DNA of 64,000 nt, taken from NCBI GenBank assembly GCA_014377425.1, contig JACMPQ010000050.1, positions 91,168 to 155,167 of the forward strand, in the 5' to 3' direction. A model generated the notes under the pieces. It ran no database searches, was not told the origin of the DNA, and saw only the letters and a list, made by a program, of their open reading frames with translations. The position numbers were made by a program, and so were the translations under genes. Shown in pieces: positions 32,350-44,178 of this stretch (position 1 is the first letter of the stretch; each line of letters opens with the position of its first letter). The stretch comes from Microbacteriaceae bacterium (GTDB taxonomy: Bacteria; Actinomycetota; Actinomycetes; Actinomycetales; Microbacteriaceae).

Positions 32350-32796
32350 CTACTGCGCGACCTGGGTAAGGGTGTAGGTCGTGGGCGTCTGGGCAGCGTG
32401 CGGGTGCTCGGCTCCGGCGTAGACCTTGAGCTTGGTGAGCTGAGCGCGACCGATCGAGTTCTTCGGGAGCATTCCGCGGATTGCCTTTTCAACGGCGCGC
32501 GTGGGGTGCTTGTCGAGCAGCTCGGCGTAGGTGGTTGCCGTGAGGCCGCCCGGGTAACCGGAGTGGCGGTAGGCCTTCTTCTGAGCCAGCTTCGAACCGG
32601 TCAGAGCGATCTTCTCGGCGTTGATCACGATGACGAAGTCGCCGGTGTCCATGTGGTTGGAGAAGATGGCCTTGTGCTTGCCGCGCAACAGCGCCGCAAC
32701 GTGCGAGGCCAAGCGGCCCAAAACGATGTCAGTCGCGTCGATGATCAGCCAGTCGCGCTGAATATCTTCGGGCTTGGGTGAATAGGTACGAGTCAC
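32350..32796 (-). CDS. rplM: 50S ribosomal protein L13
   Basis: [33 protein letters not shown] start inside longer ORF. Confidence 0.96.
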   Translation of the reverse strand: MTRTYSPKPEDIQRDWLIIDATDIVLGRLASHVAALLRGKHKAIFSNHMDTGDFVIVINAEKIALTGSKLAQKKAYRHSGYPGGLTATTYAELLDKHPTRAVEKAIRGMLPKNSIGRAQLTKLKVYAGAEHPHAAQTPTTYTLTQVAQ

Positions 32797-32933
32797 AGGA
32801 GTACTGCTTTCTTGTCGAAATGAGGAGTTCGTGAATCCCACTCCGTGGAACGTTCCAGAACGGAACCTTGCCGGTGGAGGGCTCAACTTCGGGTACCGCG
32901 CGGCTTTGAAGGCGCAGGCACCAAGAAGTGAGC

Positions 32934-33890
32934 CTAGCCGATGGCCGCAGACGCGGTCAAACCGGTGTCGCCCGCAGCATTACGACTGGCTGCCGGAATT
33001 CGGTGCCGTCGAGTCTGCTCCACCCGGTCGGCGAGGTGAGCATCGACCGGGTAGCCGACCTCGACCAGGGTGAGTGCCTTCGCCGGCATCACCTTGAATC
33101 CTTTGGCGCGATCCAGCTCGTCGCGCACGGCAATCGCCTCGGCTATCGTCACCCGGCCCGCGCCCACGGCGACTGTCGCCCCGACCAGGGTGCGCACCAT
33201 GCTGTGACAAAACGCGTCGGCGCGAACGGTCGCCACCATCACCTCGTCGGCCTCCCGCCGCCATTGAAAGTGTTCAAGATCTCGAATGGTCGTGGCAAAC
33301 TCGCGCGGTTTACAAAACGCGGCCCAATCGTGCAGGCCGGTGAGGGCGTCGGCGGCGGCATTCATGGCATCGATGTCGAGCACCGCCGGATGCCAATGCG
33401 TGTGCGATCGCTGAAGCGGGTTGCGCGGTCCACGGGCGTCAGACACCCGATACTCGTAGCGCCGCCAATTGGCACTGAAGCGAGCGTCGAACCCCTCCGG
33501 TGCGAGGGAGGCCCGGATGACGTGCAGATCCAGGTGCATTCCGGCGAGCCCGTTGAGTCGTCGCATGAGAGCACTCGGCCCGCCGAAGGCTCGCCCGTAG
33601 AGGCCGCCGCGGAGCGGCCGCTCGAGGCTCGCGAGCTGGGCCGGGGTGAGATCGAGGTGCGCGACCTGGCCGGTGGCGTGCACGCCAGCATCCGTGCGCC
33701 CGGCGACGGTGAGCAGCGGATGCGGGTGGTGGCGGTTGAAGATGGTGGCTAAAGCCTTCTCCAACTCGCCCTGCACCGTGCGCAGCAGGGGCTGGCTGCT
33801 CCATCCGGCGAAGTCGGTGCCGTCGTAGGCGATGTCAAGCCGGATGCGGGTTGTGATTTCAGCCGGAATCGCATCAGGGAGCATCATCAA
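32934..33890 (-). CDS. truA: tRNA pseudouridine(38-40) synthase
   Basis: [37 protein letters not shown]. Confidence 0.97.
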   Translation of the reverse strand: MMMLPDAIPAEITTRIRLDIAYDGTDFAGWSSQPLLRTVQGELEKALATIFNRHHPHPLLTVAGRTDAGVHATGQVAHLDLTPAQLASLERPLRGGLYGRAFGGPSALMRRLNGLAGMHLDLHVIRASLAPEGFDARFSANWRRYEYRVSDARGPRNPLQRSHTHWHPAVLDIDAMNAAADALTGLHDWAAFCKPREFATTIRDLEHFQWRREADEVMVATVRADAFCHSMVRTLVGATVAVGAGRVTIAEAIAVRDELDRAKGFKVMPAKALTLVEVGYPVDAHLADRVEQTRRHRIPAASRNAAGDTGLTASAAIG

Positions 33891-33910
33891 ATTCTATTCC
33901 GGTTAACGAA

Positions 33911-33943
33911 AACGGCCCCGCCCAGTGAAGGAGCGGGGCCGAA
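33911..33943 (-). terminator. Intrinsic terminator downstream of rplQ
   Basis: cggccccgc...gcggggccg stem, minus-strand downstream GTTTTCGTT. Confidence 0.85.
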
Positions 33944-33960
33944 GTCGTGATGAAACGGTG

Positions 33961-34527
33961 TTACTTGCTTTCGGTGCCTTCAACGGTCTCGTCGGTGACA
34001 GTCTCAGCGTCGGCGACAGCAACGGTCTCGTCGGCGACAGCAACGGTCTCGTCGGCGACAGCAACGGTCTCGTCGGCCACAGCAACGGTCTCGTCGGCGT
34101 CGGTCTCAGCGGTTCCGGCGGCGGCGGCGGCTGCGGCAACCTTCTTCGCGCTCTTCGGCTTCGGCGATACAGGCTCGAGCACGAGCTCGATCTGCACCAT
34201 CGAAGCGTTGTCTCCCTTACGGAAACCGAGTTTGGTGATGCGGGTGTAGCCGCCCTCACGCAGTTCGACCAGCGGTGCGATCTGCGTGAACAGCTCGTGA
34301 ACCACGGTCTTGTCACCAATGATGCCCAGTACCTGACGACGGGCGTGGAGGTCTCCACGCTTGGCGAAAGTTACGAGACGCTCGACGAGGGGACGCATGC
34401 GCTTGGCTTTTGTCTCGGTCGTCTTGATGCTCTTGTGCGTGAACAGGGCAGCCGCGAGGTTCGCAAGCATGAGGCGCTCGTGCGCCGGTCCACCGCCGAG
34501 GCGGGGTCCCTTAGTTGGTGCAGCCAT
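33961..34527 (-). CDS. rplQ: 50S ribosomal protein L17 with repeat-bearing C-terminal tail
   Basis: [21 protein letters not shown]...[18 protein letters not shown]; tail (VAVADET)n. Confidence 0.97.
   Translation of the reverse strand: MAAPTKGPRLGGGPAHERLMLANLAAALFTHKSIKTTETKAKRMRPLVERLVTFAKRGDLHARRQVLGIIGDKTVVHELFTQIAPLVELREGGYTRITKLGFRKGDNASMVQIELVLEPVSPKPKSAKKVAAAAAAAGTAETDADETVAVADETVAVADETVAVADETVAVADAETVTDETVEGTESK
34009..34100. repeat. 21-bp tandem repeat in 3' end of rplQ
   Basis: about 4 near-identical copies of gtcggcgacagcaacggtctc. Confidence 0.92.
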
Positions 34528-34576
34528 TAGTTATTCTCCAGAAATGAAGTGAAGCGAGTTCGTCGACTGACGAGCT

Positions 34577-35572
34577 CTAGTTGGTTTCTTCGACGTCGTC
34601 GTAGCCGCTGTAGAAGTGCGTTCCGTCAAAGCCGGGAACGGTGTCTTTCAGCGCCAAACCCATCTCGATCAGCTTGTCGCGAACCTCATCGACGGATTTC
34701 TGCCCGAAGTTGCGGATGTTCATCAGCTGCGTCTCAGAGAGGGCAACCAATTCGCTGACGGTGTTGATGCCTTCCCGCTTGAGGCAGTTGTAGCTGCGCA
34801 CGGAAAGGTCGAGATCTTCGATCGGGATGTTCAACTCCGAGGAGAGGACGGCGTCGACCGGCGCGGGGCCGATCTCGATGCCCTCGGCGGCAGTGTTGAG
34901 CTCGCGCGCCAGACCGAACAGCTCAGTCAGCGTGCGTCCGGCGGATGCGATGGCGTCGCGCGGCGTGATAGCCGACTTCGTCTCGACATCAACGACCAAA
35001 CGGTCGAAGTCGGTGCGCTCACCGGCACGAGTTGCCTCGACGCGGTAGGTCACCTTGAGTACGGGCGAGTAGAGGGAGTCGATCGGAATCTGTCCCGCTT
35101 CGCTGAACTCGCTGCGGTTCTGGGTCGCGGAAACGTATCCGCGGCCTCGCTCGATGGTCAGTTCGAGTTCGAACTTGGCCTTGTCGTTGAGGGTCGCGAT
35201 GACGAGTTCCGGGTTGTGGATCTCCACGCCGGCCGGAGCCGAGATGTCAGCGGCGGTGACCTCACCGGCACCCTGCTTGCGCAGGTAAGCGGTGATCGGC
35301 TCGTCGTTCTCGCTCGAAACAACCAGGCCCTTGAGGTTCAGGATGACCTCGGTGACGTCTTCTTTCACCCCGGGGACGGTGCTGAATTCGTGCAGAACGC
35401 CGTCGAGACGGATGCTGGTGACAGCGGCTCCGGGGATCGACGAGAGCAGCGTGCGGCGCAGGGAGTTGCCGAGGGTGTAACCAAATCCGGGTTCCAGAGG
35501 CTCAATAACGAAGCGCGATCGGAATTCGGAAATGTTCTCTTCGGTAAGAGTGGGACGCTGTGCAATCAGCAC
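34577..35572 (-). CDS. rpoA: RNA polymerase alpha subunit
   Basis: [50 protein letters not shown]. Confidence 0.99.
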   Translation of the reverse strand: MLIAQRPTLTEENISEFRSRFVIEPLEPGFGYTLGNSLRRTLLSSIPGAAVTSIRLDGVLHEFSTVPGVKEDVTEVILNLKGLVVSSENDEPITAYLRKQGAGEVTAADISAPAGVEIHNPELVIATLNDKAKFELELTIERGRGYVSATQNRSEFSEAGQIPIDSLYSPVLKVTYRVEATRAGERTDFDRLVVDVETKSAITPRDAIASAGRTLTELFGLARELNTAAEGIEIGPAPVDAVLSSELNIPIEDLDLSVRSYNCLKREGINTVSELVALSETQLMNIRNFGQKSVDEVRDKLIEMGLALKDTVPGFDGTHFYSGYDDVEETN

Positions 35573-35713
35573 TGTTGTTTCCTTTCGGCGAAGTGTCCGC
35601 TATATGACACTTGGGGCTCGACCAGCCTAGCCAGTCGGTTATTGACTTGAAGTAGCGCGGCGTTGAGGCCGCGTCGACCGCGAAACGGTCGAGAAAAACC
35701 GAGGTGGTGCGGA

Positions 35714-35739
35714 TGCGCGGGGCACGAATACCCCGCGCA
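35714..35739 (-). terminator. Hairpin between rpsK and rpoA
   Basis: tgcgcgggg-cacgaata-ccccgcgca, perfect 9-bp arms. Confidence 0.5.
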
Positions 35740-35746
35740 GCGCTAC

Positions 35747-36145
35747 CTAGACACGACGACGCTTCGGCGGGCGGCAACCGTTGTGCGCCTGCGGAGTGAC
35801 ATCGTTGATCGAGCCAACCTCAAGCCCTGCAGCCTGAAGCGAACGAATCGCGGTCTCGCGGCCGGAGCCGGGTCCCTTGACAAAGACGTCAACCTTCTTC
35901 ATGCCGTGCTCCTGCGCTTGGCGCGCAGCCGACTCCGCGGAAAGCTGCGCCGCGAACGGCGTGGACTTACGCGAACCCTTGAAGCCGACCGTGCCGGACG
36001 AAGCCCAGCTCAGTACGGCACCGGTGGTGTCGGTGATGGTGACGATGGTGTTGTTGAAGGTCGACTTGATGTGGGCCTGGCCCACGGCGACGTTCTTTTT
36101 TTCCTTGCGACGCGGCTTACGAGCGGCCGATTTTGGTGCTGCCAT
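35747..36145 (-). CDS. rpsK: 30S ribosomal protein S11
   Basis: [34 protein letters not shown]...[12 protein letters not shown]. Confidence 0.99.
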   Translation of the reverse strand: MAAPKSAARKPRRKEKKNVAVGQAHIKSTFNNTIVTITDTTGAVLSWASSGTVGFKGSRKSTPFAAQLSAESAARQAQEHGMKKVDVFVKGPGSGRETAIRSLQAAGLEVGSINDVTPQAHNGCRPPKRRRV

Positions 36146-36193
36146 TGTTTTCTCCTAAAACGATGATGGCGACGACGCGGGTTGCCCCAGCGA

Positions 36194-36568
36194 CTATCGG
36201 GCCTTCTTCTTGCCGGCTACGGTGCGCTTCGGGCCCTTGCGGGTTCGAGCGTTGGTCTTGGTGCGCTGTCCGTGAACGGGCAGACCGCGACGGTGACGGA
36301 TGCCCTGGTAGCTTCCGATTTCGACCTTGCGACGGATGTCGGCTGCAACCTCACGGCGGAGGTCTCCTTCAACCTTGAAGTTTCCTTCGACATAGTCGCG
36401 AAGGGCGATGAGCTGGTCATCGGTCAGATCTTTGACTCGGATTTCTCCGCTGATCTCGGTGTCGGCGAGGGTTTTAAGGGCCCTCGTGCGGCCAACTCCG
36501 TAGATGTAAGTCAGTGCGACCTCTACGCGCTTATCGCGCGGGATGTCGACGCCGGCTAGACGTGCCAT
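36194..36568 (-). CDS. rpsM: 30S ribosomal protein S13
   Basis: [30 protein letters not shown]...[31 protein letters not shown]. Confidence 0.99.
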   Translation of the reverse strand: MARLAGVDIPRDKRVEVALTYIYGVGRTRALKTLADTEISGEIRVKDLTDDQLIALRDYVEGNFKVEGDLRREVAADIRRKVEIGSYQGIRHRRGLPVHGQRTKTNARTRKGPKRTVAGKKKAR

Positions 36569-36733
36569 GGTGGCTCTCCTGGTATTTCGTGGAGGTCTGT
36601 AGCAACTCCGGTGCAGTGGCCTCCAACCACTGGTGTCCCCTCCCGAGGGAGGATCTGGTGTTGCTATTGCTTTGTTGATTTGTAACCGTTGCCTTCGGCA
36701 TCCGAAAACGTCGTCGGCAGCGCTGACCTGCTA

Positions 36734-36847
36734 TTAGCCCTGGCGCTGCTTATGGCGCGGGTTTTCGCAGATGACCATGACACGGCCGTTGCGGCGAATA
36801 ACCTTGCACTTCTCGCAGATGGGCTTAACGCTGGGGTTGACCTTCAT
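36734..36847 (-). CDS. rpmJ: 50S ribosomal protein L36
   Basis: [37 protein letters not shown] read from sequence; too short for ORF track. Confidence 0.97.
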   Translation of the reverse strand: MKVNPSVKPICEKCKVIRRNGRVMVICENPRHKQRQG

Positions 36848-36940
36848 TGTGATTCCTTGTGTTCGCTGTCTTCGTACCTGCAGGAATGCAGGCCGTTACT
36901 TGTCAGCATTAACGCCCTTGCGAGCGATGCCAATGCGGCA

Positions 36941-37162
36941 CTACTTGTAGCGGTAGACGATCCGGCCACGGGTCAGGTCGTAAGGGCTCAGCTCCACAAT
37001 CACACGGTCCTCAGGAAGGATGCGGATGTAGTGCTGGCGCATCTTGCCCGAAATATGGGCAAGAACGCGGTGGCCATTGGTCAGCTCAACGCGAAACATC
37101 GCGTTAGGCAGAGCCTCGACTACTGCACCCTCGATTTCGATGACACCGTCTTTTTTTGCCAT
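36941..37162 (-). CDS. infA: Translation initiation factor IF-1
   Basis: [73 protein letters not shown]. Confidence 0.99.
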   Translation of the reverse strand: MAKKDGVIEIEGAVVEALPNAMFRVELTNGHRVLAHISGKMRQHYIRILPEDRVIVELSPYDLTRGRIVYRYK

Positions 37163-37543
37163 AGCCTCTTCGTCGCTAAAAATATTGTTTGCTGGTCGTG
37201 CGGGTGGGATTTCGGTGGCTACTCGGTTGCAGAAATGCAAAAACGGGGCACGCAAAAACGGGCCCAAGACACCAAAGATCCATCCTAGGCGGTTAAGCCG
37301 CTTTTCAACAACTTTCGCTTATACTTTCGCCGCTGCCGTTACTTCCCGCTCGATTTCGGCAAATAACCGATTCAACTGATCGTCGAAACACCAGTTGTTT
37401 GAAGCGGGCTGGTCCCCGGAAGTTGGACACGAGAATCGAACTCTAGGCAATGGCGGTTCTTTGGGCGCGGTGCTTGTCGGGGCTGAATCGCCGAGACATG
37501 CTCATTGACGCGGGTGCCCTTCTTCCTGCGTAGGCTGACAGCC

Positions 37544-37873
37544 ATGACGGAGCTCACCGGCGAAAGCGCCGCAAGACCGCGGTCGAGTCGTGCAGGGTGG
37601 GTGACTCTCGTGGCGATCATCCTTGGTGCGATAGCGGCGACGATCGGTGTGATCTTGATGTTCGTGCCTGTCGACCCTCCGTTTTTCGGTTGGTTTGCCT
37701 ACACCCCACTCAGCACCACACCGTTTTACCCGGACCCACTGCAAACGCCGTCGGGTCGGTTCATTCTGCCGCTCTTTGTCAGCGCCGTGGTGCTTTTCGC
37801 CTTCGCTTTCGGGTGGGCGCTCGGGGTGCGCCCCGTATTGCGCCGGCAACCTCCCGCTAGCATGGGCGACTAG
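37544..37873 (+). CDS. Small hypothetical membrane protein
   Basis: MTELTGESAARPRSSRAGWVTLVAIILGAIAATIGVILMFVPVDPPFFGWFAYTPLS...; two TM segments; intact on opposite strand to neighbours. Confidence 0.7.
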   Translation: MTELTGESAARPRSSRAGWVTLVAIILGAIAATIGVILMFVPVDPPFFGWFAYTPLSTTPFYPDPLQTPSGRFILPLFVSAVVLFAFAFGWALGVRPVLRRQPPASMGD

Positions 37874-37895
37874 CCAGGCGTAGTTCGGGTTCTAG

Positions 37896-38726
37896 TTAGA
37901 CGATCGGAACCGGAACCACGCCGAACGGCGCCAGCTTCTCGGCCCCACCGTCGAGCGCGGTGAGCACCCAGATGCCGTGCTCGTGCACCGCCACGGAGTG
38001 CTCCCAGTGGGCGGCATCCGTACGGTCGCGGGTGACAACGGTCCAGCCGTCGTCATTGATGGTGGTGTCGATTCCCCCGAGGGTAACCATCGGTTCAATG
38101 GCGACCACGAGACCCTTCTTGACCCGGGGGCCGTTGCCGCGCACCCGGAAGTTGTAGACGGGCGGCTCCTCGTGCATTGAACGACCAATGCCGTGACCGA
38201 CATACTCTTCGATGATCCCGAAGGTGCCGCGGTCGTCGATGGCGTCTTCAATGGCGCTACCCACCTCGTTGAGGTGACGGGCCGAGGCGAGGGCGGCGAT
38301 ACCCGCCCACAGCGAATGCTCGGTCACCGCAGAAAGGTTCTCGCGAACCCGCACGAGTTCCGGCTGCGCCACATCGGGGACGACCACGCTGATGGCCGCA
38401 TCACCGTTCCAACCCTCAAACTCCGCACCGCAATCGATCGACACAATATCGCCGGGCTGCAGCACGCGGCCACCGGGAATCCCGTGAACCACCTCGTCGT
38501 TCACCGAGGCGCACACAGTGTGGTGGTAACCGGTTTCCAACAGAAAGTTGGGCGAACCGCCCGCGGCGCGAATACTCGCCTCGGCGATGGCATCGAGCTC
38601 AAGGGTCGTCACCCCGGCACGGATCGACCCGCTCACCGCGGCAAGTGCCAGCGCGGTGATGCGACCCGGCTCGATCATCCGTCGGAGTTCATCGGCCGAC
38701 TTGTAAATCGATTTTGGGGAAGACAA
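37896..38726 (-). CDS. map: Type I methionyl aminopeptidase
   Basis: VNDEVVHGIPGGRVLQPGDIVSIDCG, GHGIGRSMHEEP. Confidence 0.98.
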   Translation of the reverse strand: MSSPKSIYKSADELRRMIEPGRITALALAAVSGSIRAGVTTLELDAIAEASIRAAGGSPNFLLETGYHHTVCASVNDEVVHGIPGGRVLQPGDIVSIDCGAEFEGWNGDAAISVVVPDVAQPELVRVRENLSAVTEHSLWAGIAALASARHLNEVGSAIEDAIDDRGTFGIIEEYVGHGIGRSMHEEPPVYNFRVRGNGPRVKKGLVVAIEPMVTLGGIDTTINDDGWTVVTRDRTDAAHWEHSVAVHEHGIWVLTALDGGAEKLAPFGVVPVPIV

Positions 38727-38738
38727 AACGGCCTGACG

Positions 38739-39344
38739 CTAGCTGGTGGCGGAAGCGTCTGCCGTGCAGACGATGTTGCGAGCGGCGAGTGCCGTGCTGA
38801 TGCGCAAAGCCACGTCGTCGATCGGTCCGAGGCCGTCGACCCCAATCAGCAGCCCACGGTCGGCATAAACCGCGATCAGCGGAGCCGTTTCACGAGCGAA
38901 GACATCTTGACGGTGGCGAATAGCCTCCTCGGAGTCATCCAGCCGGCCCTGCTCGATCGCACGCTTGCGCAGGCGAGCAACAACCTCATCGGTGTCGGCG
39001 ACCAACTGGATAACGGCGTCGAGCGCGGCTCCCTTGGAGGCCAGCAACTCGTCGAAGAAAGTGACCTGCCCCAGGGTCCGCGGGTAGCCGTCGAGCAAAA
39101 AGCCCTCGAGGGCATCCGGTTCGGCCAAACGAGAAACGACCAACTCGTTGGTGAGCGAGTCGGGCACGAAATCGCCGGCGTCAACGATGGCCTTCACCTG
39201 AGTACCCAAAGCGGTGCCGGTTTTGATGTTGTGGCGAAAAATATCGCCGGTGGCAATCGCCGGAATGTCGTAAAAATCGGCGAGGCGCGCGGCTTGCGTG
39301 CCCTTACCCGAACCGGGCGGGCCGATGATGAGCAGCCGGGTCAA
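38739..39344 (-). CDS. adk: Adenylate kinase
   Basis: [36 protein letters not shown]. Confidence 0.98.
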   Translation of the reverse strand: MTRLLIIGPPGSGKGTQAARLADFYDIPAIATGDIFRHNIKTGTALGTQVKAIVDAGDFVPDSLTNELVVSRLAEPDALEGFLLDGYPRTLGQVTFFDELLASKGAALDAVIQLVADTDEVVARLRKRAIEQGRLDDSEEAIRHRQDVFARETAPLIAVYADRGLLIGVDGLGPIDDVALRISTALAARNIVCTADASATS

Positions 39345-40666
39345 CGAAGAAGACCTTCGTAGTGGCGCTGCTGCAGCTGCGAGTCAATCTGCTTGACGGT
39401 CTCGAGCCCGACACCGACGATGATCAAGATGCTGGCGCCACCGAAGGGGAAGTTGGAGTTTGCGCCCACGGTGGCCAGAGCCACGAGCGGGATGAGGGCG
39501 ATAAGCCCGAGATAGAGCGAACCGGGAAGCGTAACCCGGGTCAGCACGTAGTCGAGGTACTCGGCCGTCGGACGGCCCGCACGAATGCCGGGAATGAAGC
39601 CACCGTACTTCTTCATGTTGTCGGCCACCTCCTCCGGGTTGAAGGTGATCGCCACGTAGAAGTAGGTGAACCCGATGATCAAGAGGAAGTACATCGCCAT
39701 GTACAGCGGATTGTCGCCCGTGCGCAGGTTGTCGGAAATCCAGCCCACCCAAGCCGCGGGCGGCTTGCCGTTGGTGGGCTGATTGAACTGGGCGATGAGC
39801 GCCGGCAGGTACAGCAGCGATGAGGCAAAGATGACCGGAACAACGCCCGCCATGTTGACCTTGATCGGAATATAGGTGTTGTTTCCGCCGTAGGTTCGGC
39901 GGCCCACCATCCGCTTGGCATATTGCACCGGGATGCGCCGCTGCGATTGCTCGACGAACACCACGAGGGCCATGATCAAAATTCCGACGAACAGCACGAG
40001 CAGGAAGATCTCGAAGCCCTTGGCAGTGGCGATGCCCCACAGGGCGCCCGGGAACTTGGCCGCAATCGAGGTAAAGATCAGAAGCGACATGCCGTTGCCA
40101 ACGCCGCGTTCGGTGATGAGCTCACCCATCCACATGATGAGGCCGGTGCCGGCGGTCATTGTGACCACCATGAGAAGGGTGGCGTACCACGACGGATCGG
40201 TGATGAGGTTGCTGCAGGCGGTGGAGCCGTTAGTCGACGGGAACAGTGCGCCGCTGCGAGCAACGGTTACCAGCGTCGTGGACTGCAAGACCGCAAGCGC
40301 GATGGTGAGGTAGCGGGTGTACTGGGTGAGCTTTGCTTGCCCCGATTGTCCCTCTTTGTAGAGGGTTTCGAAGTGCGGGATAACCACGCGAAGCAGCTGC
40401 ACGATGATCGACGAGGTGATGTACGGCATGATGCCGAGCGCGAAGACCGAAAGTTGAAGGAGAGCGCCACCGCTAAAGAGGTTGACAAGCTCGTAGAGAC
40501 CAGTGGTGCCACCGCTGGAGGCGATACATGCCTGCACATTGGTGTACGAAACGAACGGGGAGGGGATGAAAGACCCGAGGCGAAATAGCGCGACAATGCC
40601 GAGGGTAAACCCGATCTTCCTGCGGAGGTCTGGGGTGCGAAAAATCCGCGCGACGGCTCTGAACAC
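39341..40666 (-). CDS. secY: Preprotein translocase SecY
   Basis: [74 protein letters not shown]. Confidence 0.99.
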   Translation of the reverse strand: MFRAVARIFRTPDLRRKIGFTLGIVALFRLGSFIPSPFVSYTNVQACIASSGGTTGLYELVNLFSGGALLQLSVFALGIMPYITSSIIVQLLRVVIPHFETLYKEGQSGQAKLTQYTRYLTIALAVLQSTTLVTVARSGALFPSTNGSTACSNLITDPSWYATLLMVVTMTAGTGLIMWMGELITERGVGNGMSLLIFTSIAAKFPGALWGIATAKGFEIFLLVLFVGILIMALVVFVEQSQRRIPVQYAKRMVGRRTYGGNNTYIPIKVNMAGVVPVIFASSLLYLPALIAQFNQPTNGKPPAAWVGWISDNLRTGDNPLYMAMYFLLIIGFTYFYVAITFNPEEVADNMKKYGGFIPGIRAGRPTAEYLDYVLTRVTLPGSLYLGLIALIPLVALATVGANSNFPFGGASILIIVGVGLETVKQIDSQLQQRHYEGLLR

Positions 40667-40703
40667 GAGGTCTCCTGGTTTGGTTTACTGTTACCGCAGT
40701 TAA

Positions 40704-40729
40704 GCGGTGGCCCCTGCGGGCCACCGCTC
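40704..40729 (-). terminator. Strong hairpin between rplO and secY
   Basis: agcggtggccc-ctgc-gggccaccgct, perfect 11-bp arms. Confidence 0.55.
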
Positions 40730-40744
40730 GACTCTGTGCAGGTG

Positions 40745-41290
40745 TTACTTGACGGATCCGCCAGCAGCAACGATCTTGTCTAGGGCGGAGCCCGAGACCT
40801 TATCTACTGCAACATTCAGCTTAACCGTAATGTCACCGTTACCAAGAACCTTGACGAGCTCGTTCTTGCGAACGGCGCCCTTCGCGACGAGATCCAGCAC
40901 GGTGACGTCGCCGCCATCGGGGTAGAGCGCGGCGAGCTTCTCGAGGTTAACCACCTGGTACTCCACGCGGAACGGGTTGTTGAACCCGCGCAGCTTCGGA
41001 GAACGCATGATGAAGTTGATGTTTCCACCCTCGAACCCGGGGCGCATTGAGTAACGCGCCTTCGTGCCTTTGGTACCGCGACCGGCAGTCTTACCCTTGG
41101 ATCCCTCACCGCGGCCAACGCGCATGCGGGACTTCTTGGCACCCGGTGCGGGGCGGAGGTGGTGCATCTTCAGAACGGTTGCGCGACGCTCGGCCTCGAC
41201 CGGAGCAGCCTTCTTCACGCGGGTCGTCGACGAGGTTTCGGCGTCAGCCGATTTTACCTTCGTCGACTTTGTGACGTTTTCGTCAGCCAT
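40745..41290 (-). CDS. rplO: 50S ribosomal protein L15 with N-terminal extension
   Basis: [34 protein letters not shown] preceded by ~40-aa Lys/Ala/Thr-rich extension. Confidence 0.97.
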   Translation of the reverse strand: MADENVTKSTKVKSADAETSSTTRVKKAAPVEAERRATVLKMHHLRPAPGAKKSRMRVGRGEGSKGKTAGRGTKGTKARYSMRPGFEGGNINFIMRSPKLRGFNNPFRVEYQVVNLEKLAALYPDGGDVTVLDLVAKGAVRKNELVKVLGNGDITVKLNVAVDKVSGSALDKIVAAGGSVK

Positions 41291-41475
41291 TAGTCAATCT
41301 CCTCGACCTTAACCAGGTGAGCGACGGTGCGAACATAGCCGCGGTTTTGCGAATTGTCTTCGCGAACCACGATGTCGCCGATGCGCTTCAGCCCAAGGCT
41401 GCGGAGCGTGTCGCGCTGGTTTTGCTTCTCACTAATTTTGGACTTGATCTGGGTTACCTTCAGGCGAGCAGCCAT
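41290..41475 (-). CDS. rpmD: 50S ribosomal protein L30
   Basis: [61 protein letters not shown]. Confidence 0.97.
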   Translation of the reverse strand: MAARLKVTQIKSKISEKQNQRDTLRSLGLKRIGDIVVREDNSQNRGYVRTVAHLVKVEEID

Positions 41476-42182
41476 CAGACACCTGCCTTCGTGTCGGCCT
41501 GCGTACGCAGCAAGCGTGCCGGCGCGACGTCTTCGATCGGGAGACCACGGCGTGCGGCAACTGCGGCGGGCTCTTCGAGCTGCTTCAGCGCTGCGACCGT
41601 GGCGTGCACGATGTTGATCGTGTTGGAGGATCCGAGCGACTTGCTCAGAACGTCGTGGATACCGGCACACTCGAGTACGGCGCGAACTGGGCCACCGGCG
41701 ATAACACCGGTACCAGCGGATGCCGGACGCAAGAGAACGACGCCAGCGGCGGCCTCACCCTGCACGGGGTGCGGGATGGTGACGCCGACGCGAGGAACGC
41801 GGAAGAAGTTCTTCTTTGCCTCCTCGACGCCCTTCGAGATAGCGGTCGGGACCTCGCGGGCCTTGCCGTAGCCGACACCCACCAGACCGTTACCGTCACC
41901 GACGACGACGAGGGCGGTGAAGCTGAAGCGACGACCACCCTTGACGACCTTCGACACGCGGTTGATGGTCACGACGCGCTCGAGAAACTGGCTCTTCTCG
42001 GTGTCGCGTGCTCCACGCTGCTGGTTCGGGTTGCGCTCACGGCCACCACGACGAGCCTCGCGGGGCTCGCTCGCGTTGTTGTCCGTACCGGCAGCCGTCT
42101 CAACAACGGCCGGCTGCACAACGGCAGCTTCGGTTGATTCGGACTCCACAGCCTTCTCCTTGTTGTCAGTTGCGTCGCTCAC
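41475..42182 (-). CDS. rpsE: 30S ribosomal protein S5
   Basis: [47 protein letters not shown]. Confidence 0.99.
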   Translation of the reverse strand: MSDATDNKEKAVESESTEAAVVQPAVVETAAGTDNNASEPREARRGGRERNPNQQRGARDTEKSQFLERVVTINRVSKVVKGGRRFSFTALVVVGDGNGLVGVGYGKAREVPTAISKGVEEAKKNFFRVPRVGVTIPHPVQGEAAAGVVLLRPASAGTGVIAGGPVRAVLECAGIHDVLSKSLGSSNTINIVHATVAALKQLEEPAAVAARRGLPIEDVAPARLLRTQADTKAGV

Positions 42183-42550
42183 AGGTCCAACCCACCTTCT
42201 CTGGCTCCGTCCGCGATGGCCGCGACGCGACCCGCGTAGCGGCTGCCTCCGCGGTCAAAGACAACCTTCTCAATTCCGGCGGCCTTGGCACGCTCAGCAA
42301 CGAGCTCGCCAACCTTGCGGGCTTTGGCAGTTTTGTCACCGTCGAAAACGCGCATATCTGCCTCAAGCGTTGACGCCGAGGCAAGGGTGAAGCCCTTGCT
42401 GTCGTCAACAACCTGCACGAATACGTGGCGGGCTGATCGCGTAACGACCAGACGCGGACGCAGTTCGGTTCCGACAACCTTCTTGCGAAGGCGTGCGTGA
42501 CGGCGAGCCTTGGCTGCCGACTTGCTCTTACCTCTAATTCCGAGACCCAT
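42179..42550 (-). CDS. rplR: 50S ribosomal protein L18
   Basis: [50 protein letters not shown]. Confidence 0.98.
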   Translation of the reverse strand: MGLGIRGKSKSAAKARRHARLRKKVVGTELRPRLVVTRSARHVFVQVVDDSKGFTLASASTLEADMRVFDGDKTAKARKVGELVAERAKAAGIEKVVFDRGGSRYAGRVAAIADGAREGGLDL

Positions 42551-42551
42551 G

Positions 42552-43088
42552 TTACTTACCACTCTTTCCGGCCTTGCGGCGGACTACTTCGCCTGCGTAA
42601 CGCACGCCTTTACCCTTGTAGGGTTCTGGCTTGCGCAACTTGCGAATGTTTGCGGCGACCTCGCCGACGGCCTGCTTGTCGATGCCGTGCACCGTCAGCT
42701 TGTTGTTGCCTTCGACGGCGAAGGAGATGCCAACCGGCGGCTCAATCGTGATCGAGTGCGAGTAGCCGAGCGCGAACTCGAGGTTCTCGCCCTTCGCCAG
42801 CACGCGGTAACCGGTTCCGACGATCTCCAGACCCTTGGAGTAACCATCGGTTACTCCAATGATCTGGTTGGCGATCAGCGTGCGGGTCAGACCGTGCAGC
42901 GAACGCGAGGCGCGCTCATCGTCCGGTCGGGTAACCAGCAACTGGCCCTCATCGAGAGTGACAGCAATGGGAGACGCAACGGTGAGCGACAGCTCGCCCT
43001 TGGGCCCCGTGACGGTGATGGCGCTGCCATCAACCGTGACATTGACCCCGGCGGGGATCTGAATGGGAAGACGTCCGATTCGTGACAT
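42552..43088 (-). CDS. rplF: 50S ribosomal protein L6
   Basis: [21 protein letters not shown]...[26 protein letters not shown]. Confidence 0.99.
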   Translation of the reverse strand: MSRIGRLPIQIPAGVNVTVDGSAITVTGPKGELSLTVASPIAVTLDEGQLLVTRPDDERASRSLHGLTRTLIANQIIGVTDGYSKGLEIVGTGYRVLAKGENLEFALGYSHSITIEPPVGISFAVEGNNKLTVHGIDKQAVGEVAANIRKLRKPEPYKGKGVRYAGEVVRRKAGKSGK

Positions 43089-43094
43089 GGCGAG

Positions 43095-43493
43095 TTACCA
43101 CACGTAGGCGAGGACTTCCCCACCTACGCCTTTCGAGGTTGCCTGGCGGTCCGTGAGGAGGCCAGAAGAGGTCGAGAGGATTGCAACGCCGAGTCCGCCG
43201 AGTACATGAGGAATCTCGGTGGACTTTGCGTATACGCGCAATCCGGGCTTCGAGACGCGCTTGATACCAGCGATGGAACGCTCCCGGCTCGGGCCGTACT
43301 TGAGGTCGATGATGAGGGTCTTGCCAACGCGAGCGTCTTCTACCTTCCACCCGGAGATGTAGCCCTCTTTTTTGAGGATCTCCGCGATGTGGGTCTTCAG
43401 TTTGCTGCTCGGAAGCGACACGGTTTCGTGGTACGCCGAGTTCGCGTTGCGCAGTCTGGTCAGCAGGTCTGCTACCGGATCTGTCATTGTCAT
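43095..43493 (-). CDS. rpsH: 30S ribosomal protein S8
   Basis: [25 protein letters not shown]...[11 protein letters not shown]; true start inside longer ORF. Confidence 0.98.
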   Translation of the reverse strand: MTMTDPVADLLTRLRNANSAYHETVSLPSSKLKTHIAEILKKEGYISGWKVEDARVGKTLIIDLKYGPSRERSIAGIKRVSKPGLRVYAKSTEIPHVLGGLGVAILSTSSGLLTDRQATSKGVGGEVLAYVW

Positions 43494-43572
43494 AGCGGTT
43501 GTTTCCTTGTCTCGTCTGGTTTCGGCATCCGGTTCACGAATGCCGACCTGGTCGATCGATACAGCGGGGGTA

Positions 43573-44178
43573 TTACGGGGTGTTCTCCGCGGTGCGGAAC
43601 GGGAAGCCAAGTGCCTTGAGCAGAGCCCGGCCCTCCGCGTCGTTCTTTGCCGTGGTAACGAGCGTGATGTCAAAACCACGAACGCGGTCGATCTTGTCCT
43701 GGTCGATTTCATGGAACATCGACTGCTCATTCAAACCGAACGTGTAGTTTCCACGACCGTCGAACTGCTTGTCGCTCAGCCCGCGGAAGTCGCGGATGCG
43801 CGGAAGCGCCAGTGACAGCAAACGGTCGAGGAACTCCCAGGCCCGGTCGCCCCGAAGGGTGACGTGGGCGCCGATCGGCTGGCCCTCGCGAAGCTTGAAT
43901 TGCGCGATGGACTTGCGAGCGTTGGTAACCAAAGGCTTCTGGCCGGTGATCGCGGTGAGGTCTTTTACGGCCCCATCCATGATCTTGCCGTCGCGAGCTG
44001 CCTCGCCGACACCCGTGTTGACGACGATCTTCACCAGTCCGGGCACCTGGTGCACGTTGGTGAAACCGAAGTCCTTGAGCAGCTGGGCCGAGATCTCGGT
44101 CTTGTACTTCTGCTTCAGGCGCGGGGTGGCGTTTTTTGTGGGTGCAGTGGCCGGCACTGCAGTTGCGGTGTCAGTCAT
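43573..44178 (-). CDS. rplE: 50S ribosomal protein L5
   Basis: [43 protein letters not shown]. Confidence 0.99.
   Translation of the reverse strand: MTDTATAVPATAPTKNATPRLKQKYKTEISAQLLKDFGFTNVHQVPGLVKIVVNTGVGEAARDGKIMDGAVKDLTAITGQKPLVTNARKSIAQFKLREGQPIGAHVTLRGDRAWEFLDRLLSLALPRIRDFRGLSDKQFDGRGNYTFGLNEQSMFHEIDQDKIDRVRGFDITLVTTAKNDAEGRALLKALGFPFRTAENTP

Noticed and set aside
35573-35746. Missing rpsD between rpsK and rpoA, and missing rpsN between rplE and rpsH
   Set aside because: Both genes are known to reside elsewhere in many actinobacteria, so absence here is not itself remarkable.
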